26,846 nucleotides of DNA from CAVZKK01 sp964573475 (lineage in GTDB: Archaea; Thermoproteota; Bathyarchaeia; Bathyarchaeales; Bathycorpusculaceae). A program made the position numbers and the translations under genes. Positions 13,690-21,551 of the stretch are shown in pieces. The notes beneath the pieces were generated by a model. It was not told the origin of the DNA. It was given only the letters and a program-made list of their open reading frames with translations, and made no database searches. Location of the stretch: NCBI GenBank assembly GCA_964573475.1, contig CAZNJT010000011.1:1-26846 (forward strand). Reading direction: 5' to 3'. Each line of letters starts with the position of its first letter. The first letter of the stretch is position 1.

Positions 13690-15965
13690 TTCATCACCTT
13701 TATAATGAACTCGACGCCTTTGTTTAGGTGATTGTTCACTGTAATGCTACCATACTCTTCAACTATCTTCTTGACATGATACAACCCAATTCCTGATCCG
13801 CCTGTTGTTGAAAACCCGAAACTAAATATTCTGTCCAGATCTTCATCACGTATGCCTACTCCATCATCCTTTATTCTCAGTTCCATAGCATTTCCGTTCA
13901 AAACATCTATTTTCACATCTATATGCGTGGCATTTGCTTTCATAGAATTGTCAATAAGGTTGTCAATGACGACCATAAATTTAAAGGGTTCAAAAACACG
14001 CTTGAATTCAATGTTTGGCGCACAATCCACCCTTATTGTTACCCTTTTTTCCTCAAGTTTCTCTTCGTTAAAGGGAACATAGACCCTTTCAATATACTGC
14101 TTAATGTACAGTGCCAAATCCCCATCGATTTCTTCTTCAGTGAGTTCAAACTTAGCTTTCGTCACAAATGGTGCCCGTGCTATTAAAGACATGATTTGCG
14201 TTTGCAACAGGATGTTGTCAATGGCTTCCAGCAAATCCTTATTTGAAATCTGTTCTCCATTAATGATCTTGTCTCTTAACATCTTCAAGTGCTTCTTAAC
14301 AAGTAGGGCGCTAAGTCCAATCTGATGCTGCAACGCCAGAATCTCCTTTTTGTCCTCACCTCCAACATGCTCTAAGAATAGTGATTGTTCTTCCCTAAGC
14401 CTTACTTCTCTTTCAAGCTCTTTTTGCCTTTTTTGGAAATTTCTGAACGTATCTCTTACAGCTTTCACTTGCAGATCAATGTAAGCTCTTGCTTCGCTTG
14501 ACTTGATGTGCCGTTTTATCGAATCGATATTTTTGATGAGTTCTGGAGTTTTTTCAACCTGTTTTTTCGCATAGATTTCGAGTAAATTTTCATTGAATGT
14601 TATATTCTGCACTTTCTCTTTTGTTTGCTCGACCAATTGACTGACTAGCTTGAAGCTATCTCTCTTTATTTCATCTGGGTCTTTTGGTCTTGTTTCAGAA
14701 TCCCAGTTGATGCCTTCGACTACATATCTCTCCAGTCTTCGCAAAGCCTTTTCTTCAAAAAACTTCTTCAGCTGTTCAAATTCAGGCGTTCTTATGACGC
14801 CACTATCCCTGCTTGAAACCTCTCGGAATTTAGGTTGGCGGCCACTGACTTCTATCCTACCCATAACATCTCTATTACCTAAATTTCTTCTCATACCCTG
14901 TGTCTTTCTTCTATCTAGGCCAAGCCAATCATCACCTTCATTACCACACGGATTTATCTTGATCCCATTTCTGTAGAAGAAAACTGAACCAAACCGCACT
15001 GGCCGTATTCCCATTGTTCTAGTGAATGCTGCTTTTGCCTGTCGGTTAAGGAAGAAGAGTTTTATGTTTACATTATGCAGTAATCGGTATTCATTTTCTT
15101 CTACAATTCTGTATATGAATGTGCCTTTGTCAACTAGTTCAGTATATATCTTGTCTCCTTTATCTTCGATACTGCAACTGATCTGCGTCGTTTTGATGCC
15201 AAGCCTCTCAAACAGAACGCTTTTGATGATGCCATTAACTTTCTTGTGGTACTCTTTATGCTTGTCTTCTTCGATGTACTCTTCCGCTGACAAAAAAATC
15301 TTGAATTCTTGCTCTTCGCCGACCTGAGCTGGATTGATCAGCCTTTGCAAATGTGTTTTTAGCTCAAGTAGTTTATCCCCATTCCACGGCTCCCTTAATG
15401 AAGAAATCTCGAGAATGGTTCCTTTCTTGAAATCCTTCGCATGGATATCGATAGTTAGTGTGCTGCACGTTTCATAATCAACGTTCACTGTCTGGAATTC
15501 CTTGGTGGGATCTTCCTCAAATTTGTCCCAATCCATGGTGATAACGTGAATTATGTTTTCGTCTGCCTTCTTTGTATACAAGGTAAGCTTACTCCCTAAC
15601 CTATCACAGGAGAAACGACCGATTCCTTTCGCTCCAGCAAATATTCTCCTTTTTCCTATTTTATCCCTGAAATCCTGACTTTCAAGTTCTTCTTCCTGCT
15701 TCTTTTTCCAGGAATAACCTACGAGCAACCATTTCTCCTTCAGGTCTGCATAAGACATACCGTCGCCGTCATCTATGACAAAAATCTTGGACTGTTTACT
15801 TGCTCCAGTTTTAACATGCTTGAATACTATATCTACTCTTTTTGCATTTGCATCATACGAGTTTTTTACAAGCTCATAAATAGCGATTAAATCGTCGGTA
15901 ATGAGATCTCTTCCGATTATATTTTTTAACTCCGAACTGACTTTAAACTCAAGTGATTTTGGCAT
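13686..15965 (-). CDS. Double GHKL ATPase: MORC/Hsp90-like plus histidine-kinase-like
   Basis: A 759-residue soluble protein with two complete GHKL sites. The first has ELVKNSYDANA (31-41, N-box), IDDGDGM (64-70) and GAKGIGRFS (111-119), followed by a transducer-like region to about 415, as in Hsp90/MutL/MORC proteins. A coiled helical segment (about 425-530) leads to LALQHQIGLSALL with candidate phospho-His547. The second site has VIDNLIDNSMKANA (667-680), DDGVGI (700-705), FSFGFSTTGGSGIGL (714-728) and a histidine-kinase-like end. Thus a MORC-like sensor is fused to a cytoplasmic kinase. It abuts the methyltransferase stop with no gap and overlaps the receiver gene by 4 bases. MORC/MutL-like ATPases linked to restriction-modification loci are known, but this double arrangement is unusual to me. 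Confidence 0.85.
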   Translation of the reverse strand: MPKSLEFKVSSELKNIIGRDLITDDLIAIYELVKNSYDANAKRVDIVFKHVKTGASKQSKIFVIDDGDGMSYADLKEKWLLVGYSWKKKQEEELESQDFRDKIGKRRIFAGAKGIGRFSCDRLGSKLTLYTKKADENIIHVITMDWDKFEEDPTKEFQTVNVDYETCSTLTIDIHAKDFKKGTILEISSLREPWNGDKLLELKTHLQRLINPAQVGEEQEFKIFLSAEEYIEEDKHKEYHKKVNGIIKSVLFERLGIKTTQISCSIEDKGDKIYTELVDKGTFIYRIVEENEYRLLHNVNIKLFFLNRQAKAAFTRTMGIRPVRFGSVFFYRNGIKINPCGNEGDDWLGLDRRKTQGMRRNLGNRDVMGRIEVSGRQPKFREVSSRDSGVIRTPEFEQLKKFFEEKALRRLERYVVEGINWDSETRPKDPDEIKRDSFKLVSQLVEQTKEKVQNITFNENLLEIYAKKQVEKTPELIKNIDSIKRHIKSSEARAYIDLQVKAVRDTFRNFQKRQKELEREVRLREEQSLFLEHVGGEDKKEILALQHQIGLSALLVKKHLKMLRDKIINGEQISNKDLLEAIDNILLQTQIMSLIARAPFVTKAKFELTEEEIDGDLALYIKQYIERVYVPFNEEKLEEKRVTIRVDCAPNIEFKRVFEPFKFMVVIDNLIDNSMKANATHIDVKIDVLNGNAMELRIKDDGVGIRDEDLDRIFSFGFSTTGGSGIGLYHVKKIVEEYGSITVNNHLNKGVEFIIKVMK

Positions 15966-17156
15966 TTACTCAATCGCCTTCAGAACCGTACCTGAAAGCT
16001 CGGCAAAAAGAGGGGGAACGGCGTTTCCAGCCTGTGTGTATCTTGGCACTTCCATCATTCTGCGTTCGCCACCCGTCGTGTATTTACCAGTGAACTCGAA
16101 CCAGTCGTTAAAAGATTGAATTCTAGCATACTCCCTTACTGTAAGAATCCTCGGCTCTGAGTAGTGAATATAATCATCAGGCAGCGTCGTCAAGGTTGGG
16201 CACCAGAAATCGCGGTCAAGAGGGATAATACTATGTTTCCTCAAGTTAAACCTTTTTTTAACATCTTCCCCTACATCCTTGCCCCTAGGGCAATTCTTCA
16301 GTAAATATTCAAACCTCTCAGCCGTTTCCTTCTTATGATTGGCAAACCTATGACTATCCGGATACTCTTCATTCCAACCTTTCCTCATAAACTTCTGGTA
16401 AGCACTTTCAGGTTTTCCATAAACACCCATCTTGAAAGCCCTAAACTCTGCAGACTGAACTTCTCCATGCTTCCTTTCTAGATCTGAAATAGCGCCTAAA
16501 AGAAAGGTTTTCGTGTCTAGTCCCTTACTACCGAGAAACCCCTCTCTCCTCCTTTCCAACCCTTCAAAGAAAAGTTCCGGGTCTTCGTCAAGCATTCCAA
16601 CAAGAACGTATCTTCTTCTTTTTTGAGGTATACCAAAATCTGAAAAATCAATTATATCATCCTTCACCTTGTATCCTAGATTCCGCAACTTCCTCGCCAC
16701 ACCATCCGAATAAGCCTCGCTCCTGAAGCCTTGACTCTTGAACCCTATAGTAAAACCTCTCACATTCTCAAAAAACAAAGACCGCGGTCTAACAAGACTA
16801 ATGAACTCGACATATGAATCTACTAGCCTATTTCTCTCGTCATCCTCATTTCTTCGCCCAGCTAGAGAAAAGCCCTGACAGGGAGGACCACCAGCGACAA
16901 GATCGACAGTGCCTTTCAACCTTTCAAGTTCATGCCTGTAATCTCTCAAGACATCAATAATATCATGCTCGGTCACAGGGAGCCACGGCGGCCAATCAAA
17001 ATGGTCCTTTTTATCAATCAAGTTATGCTTTAAAGTGCTGAAGGCCATCTTGTCTTTTTCGATAGCAAAAACACCTCTCCAGTCTGCATTATACAAACCA
17101 AGCGAAATGCCTCCACATCCTGCAAAAAGGTCAATGTGTCTCAAAGGGCTTTCCAT
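15966..17156 (-). CDS. DNA (cytosine-5) methyltransferase
   Basis: A 396-residue C5-cytosine methyltransferase with the motifs in order: I (HIDLFAGCGGISLG, 7-20), IV with catalytic Cys93 (GGPPCQGFS, 89-97), VI (ENV, 130-132), VIII (PQKRRRYVLVG), and IX-X (QAGNAVPPLFAELSG near the end). The target domain lies between VIII and IX (about 200-330) and gives no clue to specificity. It is the first gene of a compact minus-strand operon and abuts the GHKL ATPase gene, so it probably protects host sites. No conventional restriction endonuclease gene or Vsr gene is adjacent; the MIG glycosylase 3.3 kb away would repair m5C deamination products. A good TATA box 30-44 bases upstream supports the ATG at 17156. 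Confidence 0.95.
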   Translation of the reverse strand: MESPLRHIDLFAGCGGISLGLYNADWRGVFAIEKDKMAFSTLKHNLIDKKDHFDWPPWLPVTEHDIIDVLRDYRHELERLKGTVDLVAGGPPCQGFSLAGRRNEDDERNRLVDSYVEFISLVRPRSLFFENVRGFTIGFKSQGFRSEAYSDGVARKLRNLGYKVKDDIIDFSDFGIPQKRRRYVLVGMLDEDPELFFEGLERRREGFLGSKGLDTKTFLLGAISDLERKHGEVQSAEFRAFKMGVYGKPESAYQKFMRKGWNEEYPDSHRFANHKKETAERFEYLLKNCPRGKDVGEDVKKRFNLRKHSIIPLDRDFWCPTLTTLPDDYIHYSEPRILTVREYARIQSFNDWFEFTGKYTTGGERRMMEVPRYTQAGNAVPPLFAELSGTVLKAIE

Positions 17157-17185
17157 AAAGAGATTAAGAGTGGTTCCACGCAGAT

Positions 17186-17200
17186 AAAAGTTTTTAAATT
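17186..17200 (-). promoter_or_regulatory. TATA box for the methyltransferase/GHKL/receiver operon
   Basis: Read on the minus strand the box is AATTTAAAAACTTTT, a textbook archaeal A/T-rich element. It predicts transcription start near 17167, giving a leader of about 11 nt before ATG 17156. No strong Shine-Dalgarno is seen. Confidence 0.55.
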
Positions 17201-17230
17201 GATCGATAACGCACGCTAAGAGAGGAGGGC

Positions 17231-17528
17231 GATTTCAGGGAAATTGCCGAAAGCTCCAACATATTTACGAGGCTAGTCGAGCTATTTAACATTCTTGTTG
17301 AAGAGCGTGAGCCGTGGAAAGCCCCGCATCATCAGATTCGCTCATTTTACGCTCTTGTTGAGCGCAGAATGACAGAAAATCGACTTCAAACTGCTTGCAG
17401 CTTTTGACTTCACTTGAGAGTTTAAACTGTCGACTCAGAACGACAAGGTAAAAAGTGGCGCCATCGAGAGTACAAAGGAAATGCTGGGAGATTGGGGAAA
17501 AGTCGAAAAGTATAGGAAAAGATTCTGA
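17231..17528 (+). pseudogene. Gene remnant without a start, one frame break
   Basis: The frame from 17231 reads as plausible protein to TGA 17405-17407 (DFREIAESSNIFTRLVELF, then WKAPHHQIRSFYALVERRM) but has no usable start codon. A second short frame (17408-17528) continues in the same style (NDKVKSGAIESTKEMLGDWG) to TGA 17526. Together they look like a gene that has lost its 5' end and suffered a frameshift. I do not recognise the family. Chance open frames cannot be excluded. The remaining 17529-17683 holds only a palindrome. Confidence 0.35.
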
Positions 17529-17538
17529 GTTGCAATAT

Positions 17539-17552
17539 TGGAGATATCTCCA
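17539..17552. promoter_or_regulatory. 14-bp perfect palindrome TGGAGATATCTCCA
   Basis: A perfect palindrome in non-coding DNA between a gene remnant and the end of the SAM methyltransferase gene. Close variants occur at 25280-25291 (GGTGATATCTCC) and 25764-25775 (GGAGATTTCTCC). It could be a protein-binding site, but there is no downstream start close by to regulate. Confidence 0.35.
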
Positions 17553-17683
17553 GTTTATTCCCGTTTTTTGTGGGACGTCCTAGAAAAGATGGCCAAATTG
17601 ACAATTGCATTAACTTGATTCTCTTCGTCCTCTAAAAACGCTTCTAACCCAAGAAATCTGACGAGTGTAGCTGTTTAGCTTCA

Positions 17684-18469
17684 TTAGGTTTGCCTGAAAA
17701 ACACTTTTGAGTCACGTTGAAGCTTCACACATCGCATTGATAGAAAGCGCGGTACTCTCCAAGGTTCTGGGTAGAGTCTTTCTACATCAGGCTGAGGAAA
17801 TGGTTCAATAAGTCTGTCAATTGTAAAAGATGCATTTCGTAAGCTCTGGAAATATTTTTGCAAGGGACGATGAAAGTGTGTAGTTGTTGATTTGAGACCA
17901 CGCTTGTCCAAGCTGATCAAAAAGTCGCCTTTCTGCGGATGTGGAACATTGTACTGAAAAGATGCTTGTGATTCATAATTTCTGTATCGGTTATAGAAGC
18001 ATGGGTGTGTGATATTAAACACGAATATACCCTCTGGTACCAGCAATGAACTGATCGCCTCAACCGCCTCATCTAGATTAGGAATAGTGATTAATGACAT
18101 GTTTGAAATGGCGACTTCGAATTGCTTGTCAGAATTTTGATGAGAGAAGCTTTCTATCGATAGATTATGAAACTCCAAGGATGGAATTTGCCTGTATTCA
18201 CGGTTGGCGATTTCGATCATTTTTTTTGACGGATCTACCCCTACAGTATGAGAAGCTTTAACTGCAAGTTTCGCGGTGAGATACCCGCTTCCACACCCGA
18301 CATCGATGACACTTTTGTTATGAAGGTTTCCGACTAGTTCCAGTATTGTCGGAATCAAGATCTTGTGATAAGATACATCGATCTTAGATATGATTTGCCT
18401 ATGTCTAGCTTCTGCATTTTTGTCCCATTCAGAAACTATGTCGCTAACTGAAGTTGCATCTTCATGCAC
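17684..18469 (-). CDS. Class I SAM-dependent methyltransferase
   Basis: A 261-residue Rossmann methyltransferase of the small-molecule type (Methyltransf_11/25-like). Motif I VIDVGCGSG is at 54-62, the acidic motif II residue D79 lies in HTVGVDPSKKM, and a later LVPEGIFVFNITHP strand matches motif IV-VI geometry. The substrate is unknown. It has no DNA-MTase NPPY motif, so it is not a restriction-modification enzyme. The start GTG 18469 is supported by GAGGAA 8 bases upstream. It follows the membrane/PLD-like gene by 3 bases, and the two are surely co-transcribed. Confidence 0.85.
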   Translation of the reverse strand: MHEDATSVSDIVSEWDKNAEARHRQIISKIDVSYHKILIPTILELVGNLHNKSVIDVGCGSGYLTAKLAVKASHTVGVDPSKKMIEIANREYRQIPSLEFHNLSIESFSHQNSDKQFEVAISNMSLITIPNLDEAVEAISSLLVPEGIFVFNITHPCFYNRYRNYESQASFQYNVPHPQKGDFLISLDKRGLKSTTTHFHRPLQKYFQSLRNASFTIDRLIEPFPQPDVERLYPEPWRVPRFLSMRCVKLQRDSKVFFRQT

Positions 18470-18472
18470 AGC

Positions 18473-19105
18473 TTATTCCTCTCGAAGGGTTTGTATATAA
18501 TCTCTTGCCAGTGCAACGACTTGTGGATGGTTATTCTCATAAAACTCCGAGATCCTAAAATTCGGAATTCTTCCTGCACCCACAGCTAGGACTGCGGAAC
18601 CAGGACGGTTCATATCTACTAGAGTGAATCGCGCGTGAGGAGCCCTGAGTGATGGGACGATGTGGATGGATAGACCATTCTTTTGCAGTTCTTGAGCGAT
18701 TTCATTCATTTCGGGCAGGTAGATGTTTATATCAGCATTTTTTGCCCTTTCAATAATCTTCTGCTTCACACTCTCGTCTTCGCTAACCCAGTGTAGCCTA
18801 CCTGATACTATGTCTAAAGTACTGCCTGACGATATCAATTTCTTCATATACTCGTTTATTTTTTCTTCACTGGAGTATTTCATCTCTTTTATGCCCGTGC
18901 GAAGACCAAGAATGTCTCTTGTCCAAAGAAGAAAGATCGCAATCGGCTCTAGAACCACAACAGCGAACGCATAAGCATAAAGTTGAGATGGTATCCAGCC
19001 AAAGAATATGATGTTTAAAAGGCCTGCTGAGAGAATTACAGCATTGATGACGAAAATTGCGTACACTGTGTAGAGGAAGTAATGCAGTAATCTTTCGAAC
19101 TCCAA
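18473..19105 (-). CDS. Membrane-anchored protein with a degenerate PLD-like half domain
   Basis: A 210-residue protein. Two hydrophobic helices (about 8-37 and 40-62) anchor it, with a positive segment afterwards. The cytoplasmic part (about 95-205) alternates strands and helices: LDIVSGRLHWV, DINIYLPEMNEIAQEL, SIHIVPSLRAPHARFTLVDMNRPGSAVLAVGAG. The H157-A-R159 ... VD ... pattern resembles the HxK half-site of phospholipase-D folds, with Arg replacing Lys and no GSxN, so catalytic activity is doubtful. It overlaps the coding frame of the truncated AbiEii-like remnant upstream, and it is tightly coupled to the SAM methyltransferase downstream. The function is unknown. Confidence 0.6.
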   Translation of the reverse strand: MEFERLLHYFLYTVYAIFVINAVILSAGLLNIIFFGWIPSQLYAYAFAVVVLEPIAIFLLWTRDILGLRTGIKEMKYSSEEKINEYMKKLISSGSTLDIVSGRLHWVSEDESVKQKIIERAKNADINIYLPEMNEIAQELQKNGLSIHIVPSLRAPHARFTLVDMNRPGSAVLAVGAGRIPNFRISEFYENNHPQVVALARDYIQTLREE

Positions 19106-19269
19106 ATCAAGTACCCCGAATAGCTTTTGGTAGGTATGAACTTAAAAGATTTAGGACAGCAATCCCATAGAAATATTTCAACAGCTAATGGATTTGGAAA
19201 TTCATACTTTCTTGCTCTCTCCAATATTTCCTCTTTAGTAAAGTATTTCGCATTGTGAATTAGACTCAT
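19036..19269 (-). pseudogene. Truncated AbiEii-like nucleotidyltransferase (N-terminus only)
   Basis: The frame starts with ATG 19269 overlapping the AbiEi-like stop by 4 bases, the usual AbiE operon coupling. About 40 residues (SLIHNAKYFTKEEILERARK, then PLAVEIFLWDC) resemble the N-terminal helices that precede the nucleotidyltransferase core in archaeal AbiEii-like proteins. The frame then runs into unrelated sequence and stops at 19036 before any GGxALxL/GS and DxD motif. It also overlaps the start of the 210-residue membrane gene. I read it as a toxin gene destroyed by an insertion or deletion, leaving the antitoxin alone. A real short protein is possible but less likely. Confidence 0.5.
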
Positions 19270-20087
19270 CGCAATGCCTCCATCGCTCTGAGAACTTTTT
19301 TTACATGCTTATTTTCACTCTTGACTTTTATAGGAAGCTCGGGACGAACAAACTTTGCTATTGCTTCCATTTCTTCCCTTATCCCTCTTCTGCCTGCCAG
19401 CATGAGCAGATGACTAAAATTAATGGGTTCGGTTCTCAAAACTTTGAAGAGAATTCGACCTGCTTCCTCTTCAAGGAAAGGTATTCTCCTCCTTGTACTC
19501 TCAAAGTACAAATCCACTAAAGCCCGCTCAATACTTGCATTTCCATCAAGGTTATCTGGAAGTTCCATGAACTCTCTTACCACGAAAACATCTCTCTCGG
19601 GAAAATTTTCCAGTGTGACGTTGATCTCGCTGCGACTGGGATTGAGCAAAGCTCTTATTTCTGCTTCCCTTAGCAATGTAACAGCTACTTCACCAGCTCC
19701 TTTTTTAACATATATCAAGTGAATGAGACGCTTGGGTAAATGGTGAAAAAAGCGATAGAGTAAGGAGCCCCCAGTAATCATGAATTCAATTCCTTTATTT
19801 CTGAGCAAATCTCTTGCTTTAGTTAGTGGACCTGGAACAAGTTCGACGCTCACACTAGCTGATACTGTCACAGTTTCTTTGAGTTCAACAGTTTTTAGAA
19901 CCTTATAGATGCCTCTGCCTAATCTTTCTATTAATCCTCTCTTGCAAAGGTCATGGAGAATACGATACACTGTTCCTCTAGAATATCCTTTTTTCTCGTT
20001 TAGAAGTTTAAACACATCTTTTGCTCTAAAAATTCCGTTATTAAACTTGGATTTGAGAACTTCTAGAGCTGTTTCTTCCCATTTCAT
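19266..20087 (-). CDS. AbiEi-like winged-helix antitoxin/regulator
   Basis: A 273-residue protein from ATG 20087 (MKWEETALEVL...). An open extension to 20159 encodes a Cys-rich, unlikely N-terminus and would run through the promoter. Residues 5-60 are a winged helix (FRAKDVFKLLNEKKGYSRGTVYRILHDLCKRGLIERLGRGIYKV). The remainder resembles the AbiEi C-terminal part: KARDLLRNKGIEFMITGGSLLY, a basic strand region, then SIERALVDLYFE. In AbiE systems such a protein neutralises the nucleotidyltransferase AbiEii and represses the operon. The partner gene downstream is truncated, so this may now be an orphan. The promoter has an inverted repeat around the TATA box, fitting autoregulation. Confidence 0.65.
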   Translation of the reverse strand: MKWEETALEVLKSKFNNGIFRAKDVFKLLNEKKGYSRGTVYRILHDLCKRGLIERLGRGIYKVLKTVELKETVTVSASVSVELVPGPLTKARDLLRNKGIEFMITGGSLLYRFFHHLPKRLIHLIYVKKGAGEVAVTLLREAEIRALLNPSRSEINVTLENFPERDVFVVREFMELPDNLDGNASIERALVDLYFESTRRRIPFLEEEAGRILFKVLRTEPINFSHLLMLAGRRGIREEMEAIAKFVRPELPIKVKSENKHVKKVLRAMEALR

Positions 20088-20104
20088 AATGAATAGTAAG
20101 GAAC

Positions 20105-20126
20105 TGCAAAAATAAATAGTTTTGCA
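20105..20126 (-). promoter_or_regulatory. Inverted-repeat operator enclosing a TATA box
   Basis: On the minus strand the site reads TGCAAAA-CTATTTAT-TTTTGCA, a perfect 7-bp inverted repeat with a TATA-like core. The core is centred about 28 bases before ATG 20087, which predicts a leaderless transcript. A bound dimer would block TBP directly. This is what an autoregulating AbiEi-type repressor would need. Confidence 0.55.
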
Positions 20127-20208
20127 ATTGCTTACTTCAAGGCATTTATAGTCCCACATGCTTTACAGAAAAGGAGATGTTCCGAAAGGCTAACGTTTTT
20201 GATGGATA

Positions 20209-20542
20209 ATGATGAGCGGCTTATCCCCTTCTCTTAGCTCTCCTCATCCAGTTTTCAAATTGTTTCCTTCACCTAAACTTCCGCGCGTGAGGATAGAGGA
20301 GAAACTTCTTGACGAAACCGATTATTTCCACGCCACCTTTGAGGGTGGGGTAATGGTTGAAGTTGAGAAAAAAGTGTTTAGTTGTGGGTCCTCTGCCTCA
20401 GCTGCGTTATGTACTCTGCGTATCTTGGATAGAACCGAATAGCCTTACGCTTCAGCTTCATGTCCTATCCGACTCCTATATGTCAAAAGTCCATGCTTTA
20501 GTGCGCGGGTCGAGGGTTTTTGAAGTCTCTTTTTGGAAGTAA
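20209..20542 (+). pseudogene. Possible frameshifted small gene
   Basis: One frame from ATG 20209 (…RVRIEEKLLDETDYFHATFE, then GGVMVEVEKKVF) reads well until about 20385. After that a different frame continues in the same style (VVGPLPQLRYVLCVSWIEP, then SKVHALVRGSRVFEVSFWK) to TAA 20540-20542. The two halves join sensibly with a one-base shift near the AAAAAAG run at about 20368-20374, a typical slip site. The family is not recognised. Either a single frameshift (mutation or sequencing error) or two chance frames would explain it. Confidence 0.35.
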
Positions 20543-20596
20543 TGGTTAAATCGTATATGCTTAAGGTTAGATCTTCGCTTCCATTCAGCTGACCTC

Positions 20597-20710
20597 TCAG
20601 TTGCTCCAAAGCAGAAAGAGTTTCTCGATCTTGTCACGGTCCTCCTTCGTTATGGGAACTATGACATCAATATCTGACTTCCAGAAAATCGGATCTTCTG
20701 CAAAAGAAAC
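20597..20710 (-). pseudogene. Nucleotidyltransferase remnant
   Basis: On the minus strand an open stretch after a TAG stop encodes EDPIFWKSDIDVIVPITKED and ends in KLFLLWSN at TGA 20597. The S-D-I-D-V-I-V segment is the DxD metal site of MNT/AbiEii-type nucleotidyltransferases. There is no start codon and only about 38 residues remain, so this is a fragment at best. The rest of 20443-20771 contains no gene that I can support. Confidence 0.35.
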
Positions 20711-20771
20711 CTATAAAGTAGTGGCTGGATAACTTTATATTCTGGATTATCTGGATAATCTTGGTGATATT

Positions 20772-21044
20772 TTGGCAACTATCCTTGTGAAAAATCTGCG
20801 CGAAGATCTGCTAAAGGAACTTAAAAGGCTCAAGGTTGAACTTGGCTGCAAGACATGGGCTGAACTGTTAGCCAAGCTTGTTGAATCGGAGAAGACAACT
20901 TCACTAAGCGAAAAAGAATTAGAGGATATGAGAACGGGAGTTCAAGGTTTTCTAAAACTTAGAAACGTCGTCTCAACCGGGTGGACCGGACACCCAACCG
21001 TGCTTAAGGAATCCAGAAGGACAAGACATCATGACGCACGATAG
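20772..21044 (+). CDS. vapB: VapB-type antitoxin
   Basis: A 90-residue protein beginning MATILVKNLREDLLKELKRLKVELG, a beta-strand plus helix start like ribbon-helix-helix or related VapB antitoxins. A charged tail (SEKELEDMRTGVQGFL) would wrap the toxin. It overlaps the PIN-domain gene by 14 bases, the normal toxin-antitoxin layout. The start is TTG 20772, with GGTGAT about 4-9 bases upstream and a TATA-like ACTTTATATT at about 20731-20740. It neutralises VapC by direct binding and probably autoregulates the pair. Confidence 0.75.
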   Translation: MATILVKNLREDLLKELKRLKVELGCKTWAELLAKLVESEKTTSLSEKELEDMRTGVQGFLKLRNVVSTGWTGHPTVLKESRRTRHHDAR

Positions 21045-21477
21045 CCGCGTCTTAACCTTAGATTCTAATGTATTGATAGCCTCCCTAAAAAAGGATGAAC
21101 ACCACAGCGAAAAATGCTCTGAAATACTTCGCAAGGTGCCAGGCAAGTTCATCTTGTCAGAGCCCAGCATAGTCTACCAAGAAGTTTGCGGAACACTAGC
21201 AAGAAGGGTAGGAGCAGACGTAGCACACAAAGCGAGAAAACAACTTGACCTCATCATACACCCAAAGCTTCTGACCAACTGCAACAGAACCTTCTGCATC
21301 TCAGCATACCCCCTCTGCTTCAAATACAACATCTACGCCATAGACGCAATGTACCTAAAAGTCGCACTAGACAACAACGCAATCCTAGTTTCTTTAGACA
21401 AAGAAGACTTCATAGATAAACTCGCTACTAAAAAACTAAACATCGAAACATATCACGTCTCAGAGTTTCCATACTAA
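21031..21477 (+). CDS. vapC: VapC-type PIN-domain RNase toxin
   Basis: A 148-residue PIN domain with its acidic residues in place: D11 in VLTLDSNVLI, E51 in SIVYQEVCGTL, D105 in YAIDAMYLKVAL and D123 in AILVSLDKEDF. Such toxins cleave tRNA or rRNA when the antitoxin is lost. All catalytic positions are intact, so the module should be active. The 3' half of the gene is A/C-rich on the coding strand, like hsdR. The VapB gene overlaps upstream. Confidence 0.88.
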   Translation: MTHDSRVLTLDSNVLIASLKKDEHHSEKCSEILRKVPGKFILSEPSIVYQEVCGTLARRVGADVAHKARKQLDLIIHPKLLTNCNRTFCISAYPLCFKYNIYAIDAMYLKVALDNNAILVSLDKEDFIDKLATKKLNIETYHVSEFPY

Positions 21478-21551
21478 ACATCATGCAATGTACGAGTTTT
21501 TAACGAAGTTGTGTTGACCTTGAACAACGCCTACAAAAGGATGATAGGATC

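Noticed and set aside
17422..17610. 62-residue minus-strand frame upstream of the methyltransferase operon
   Set aside because: No start signals or domain; it covers a palindrome and remnant sequence on the other strand.
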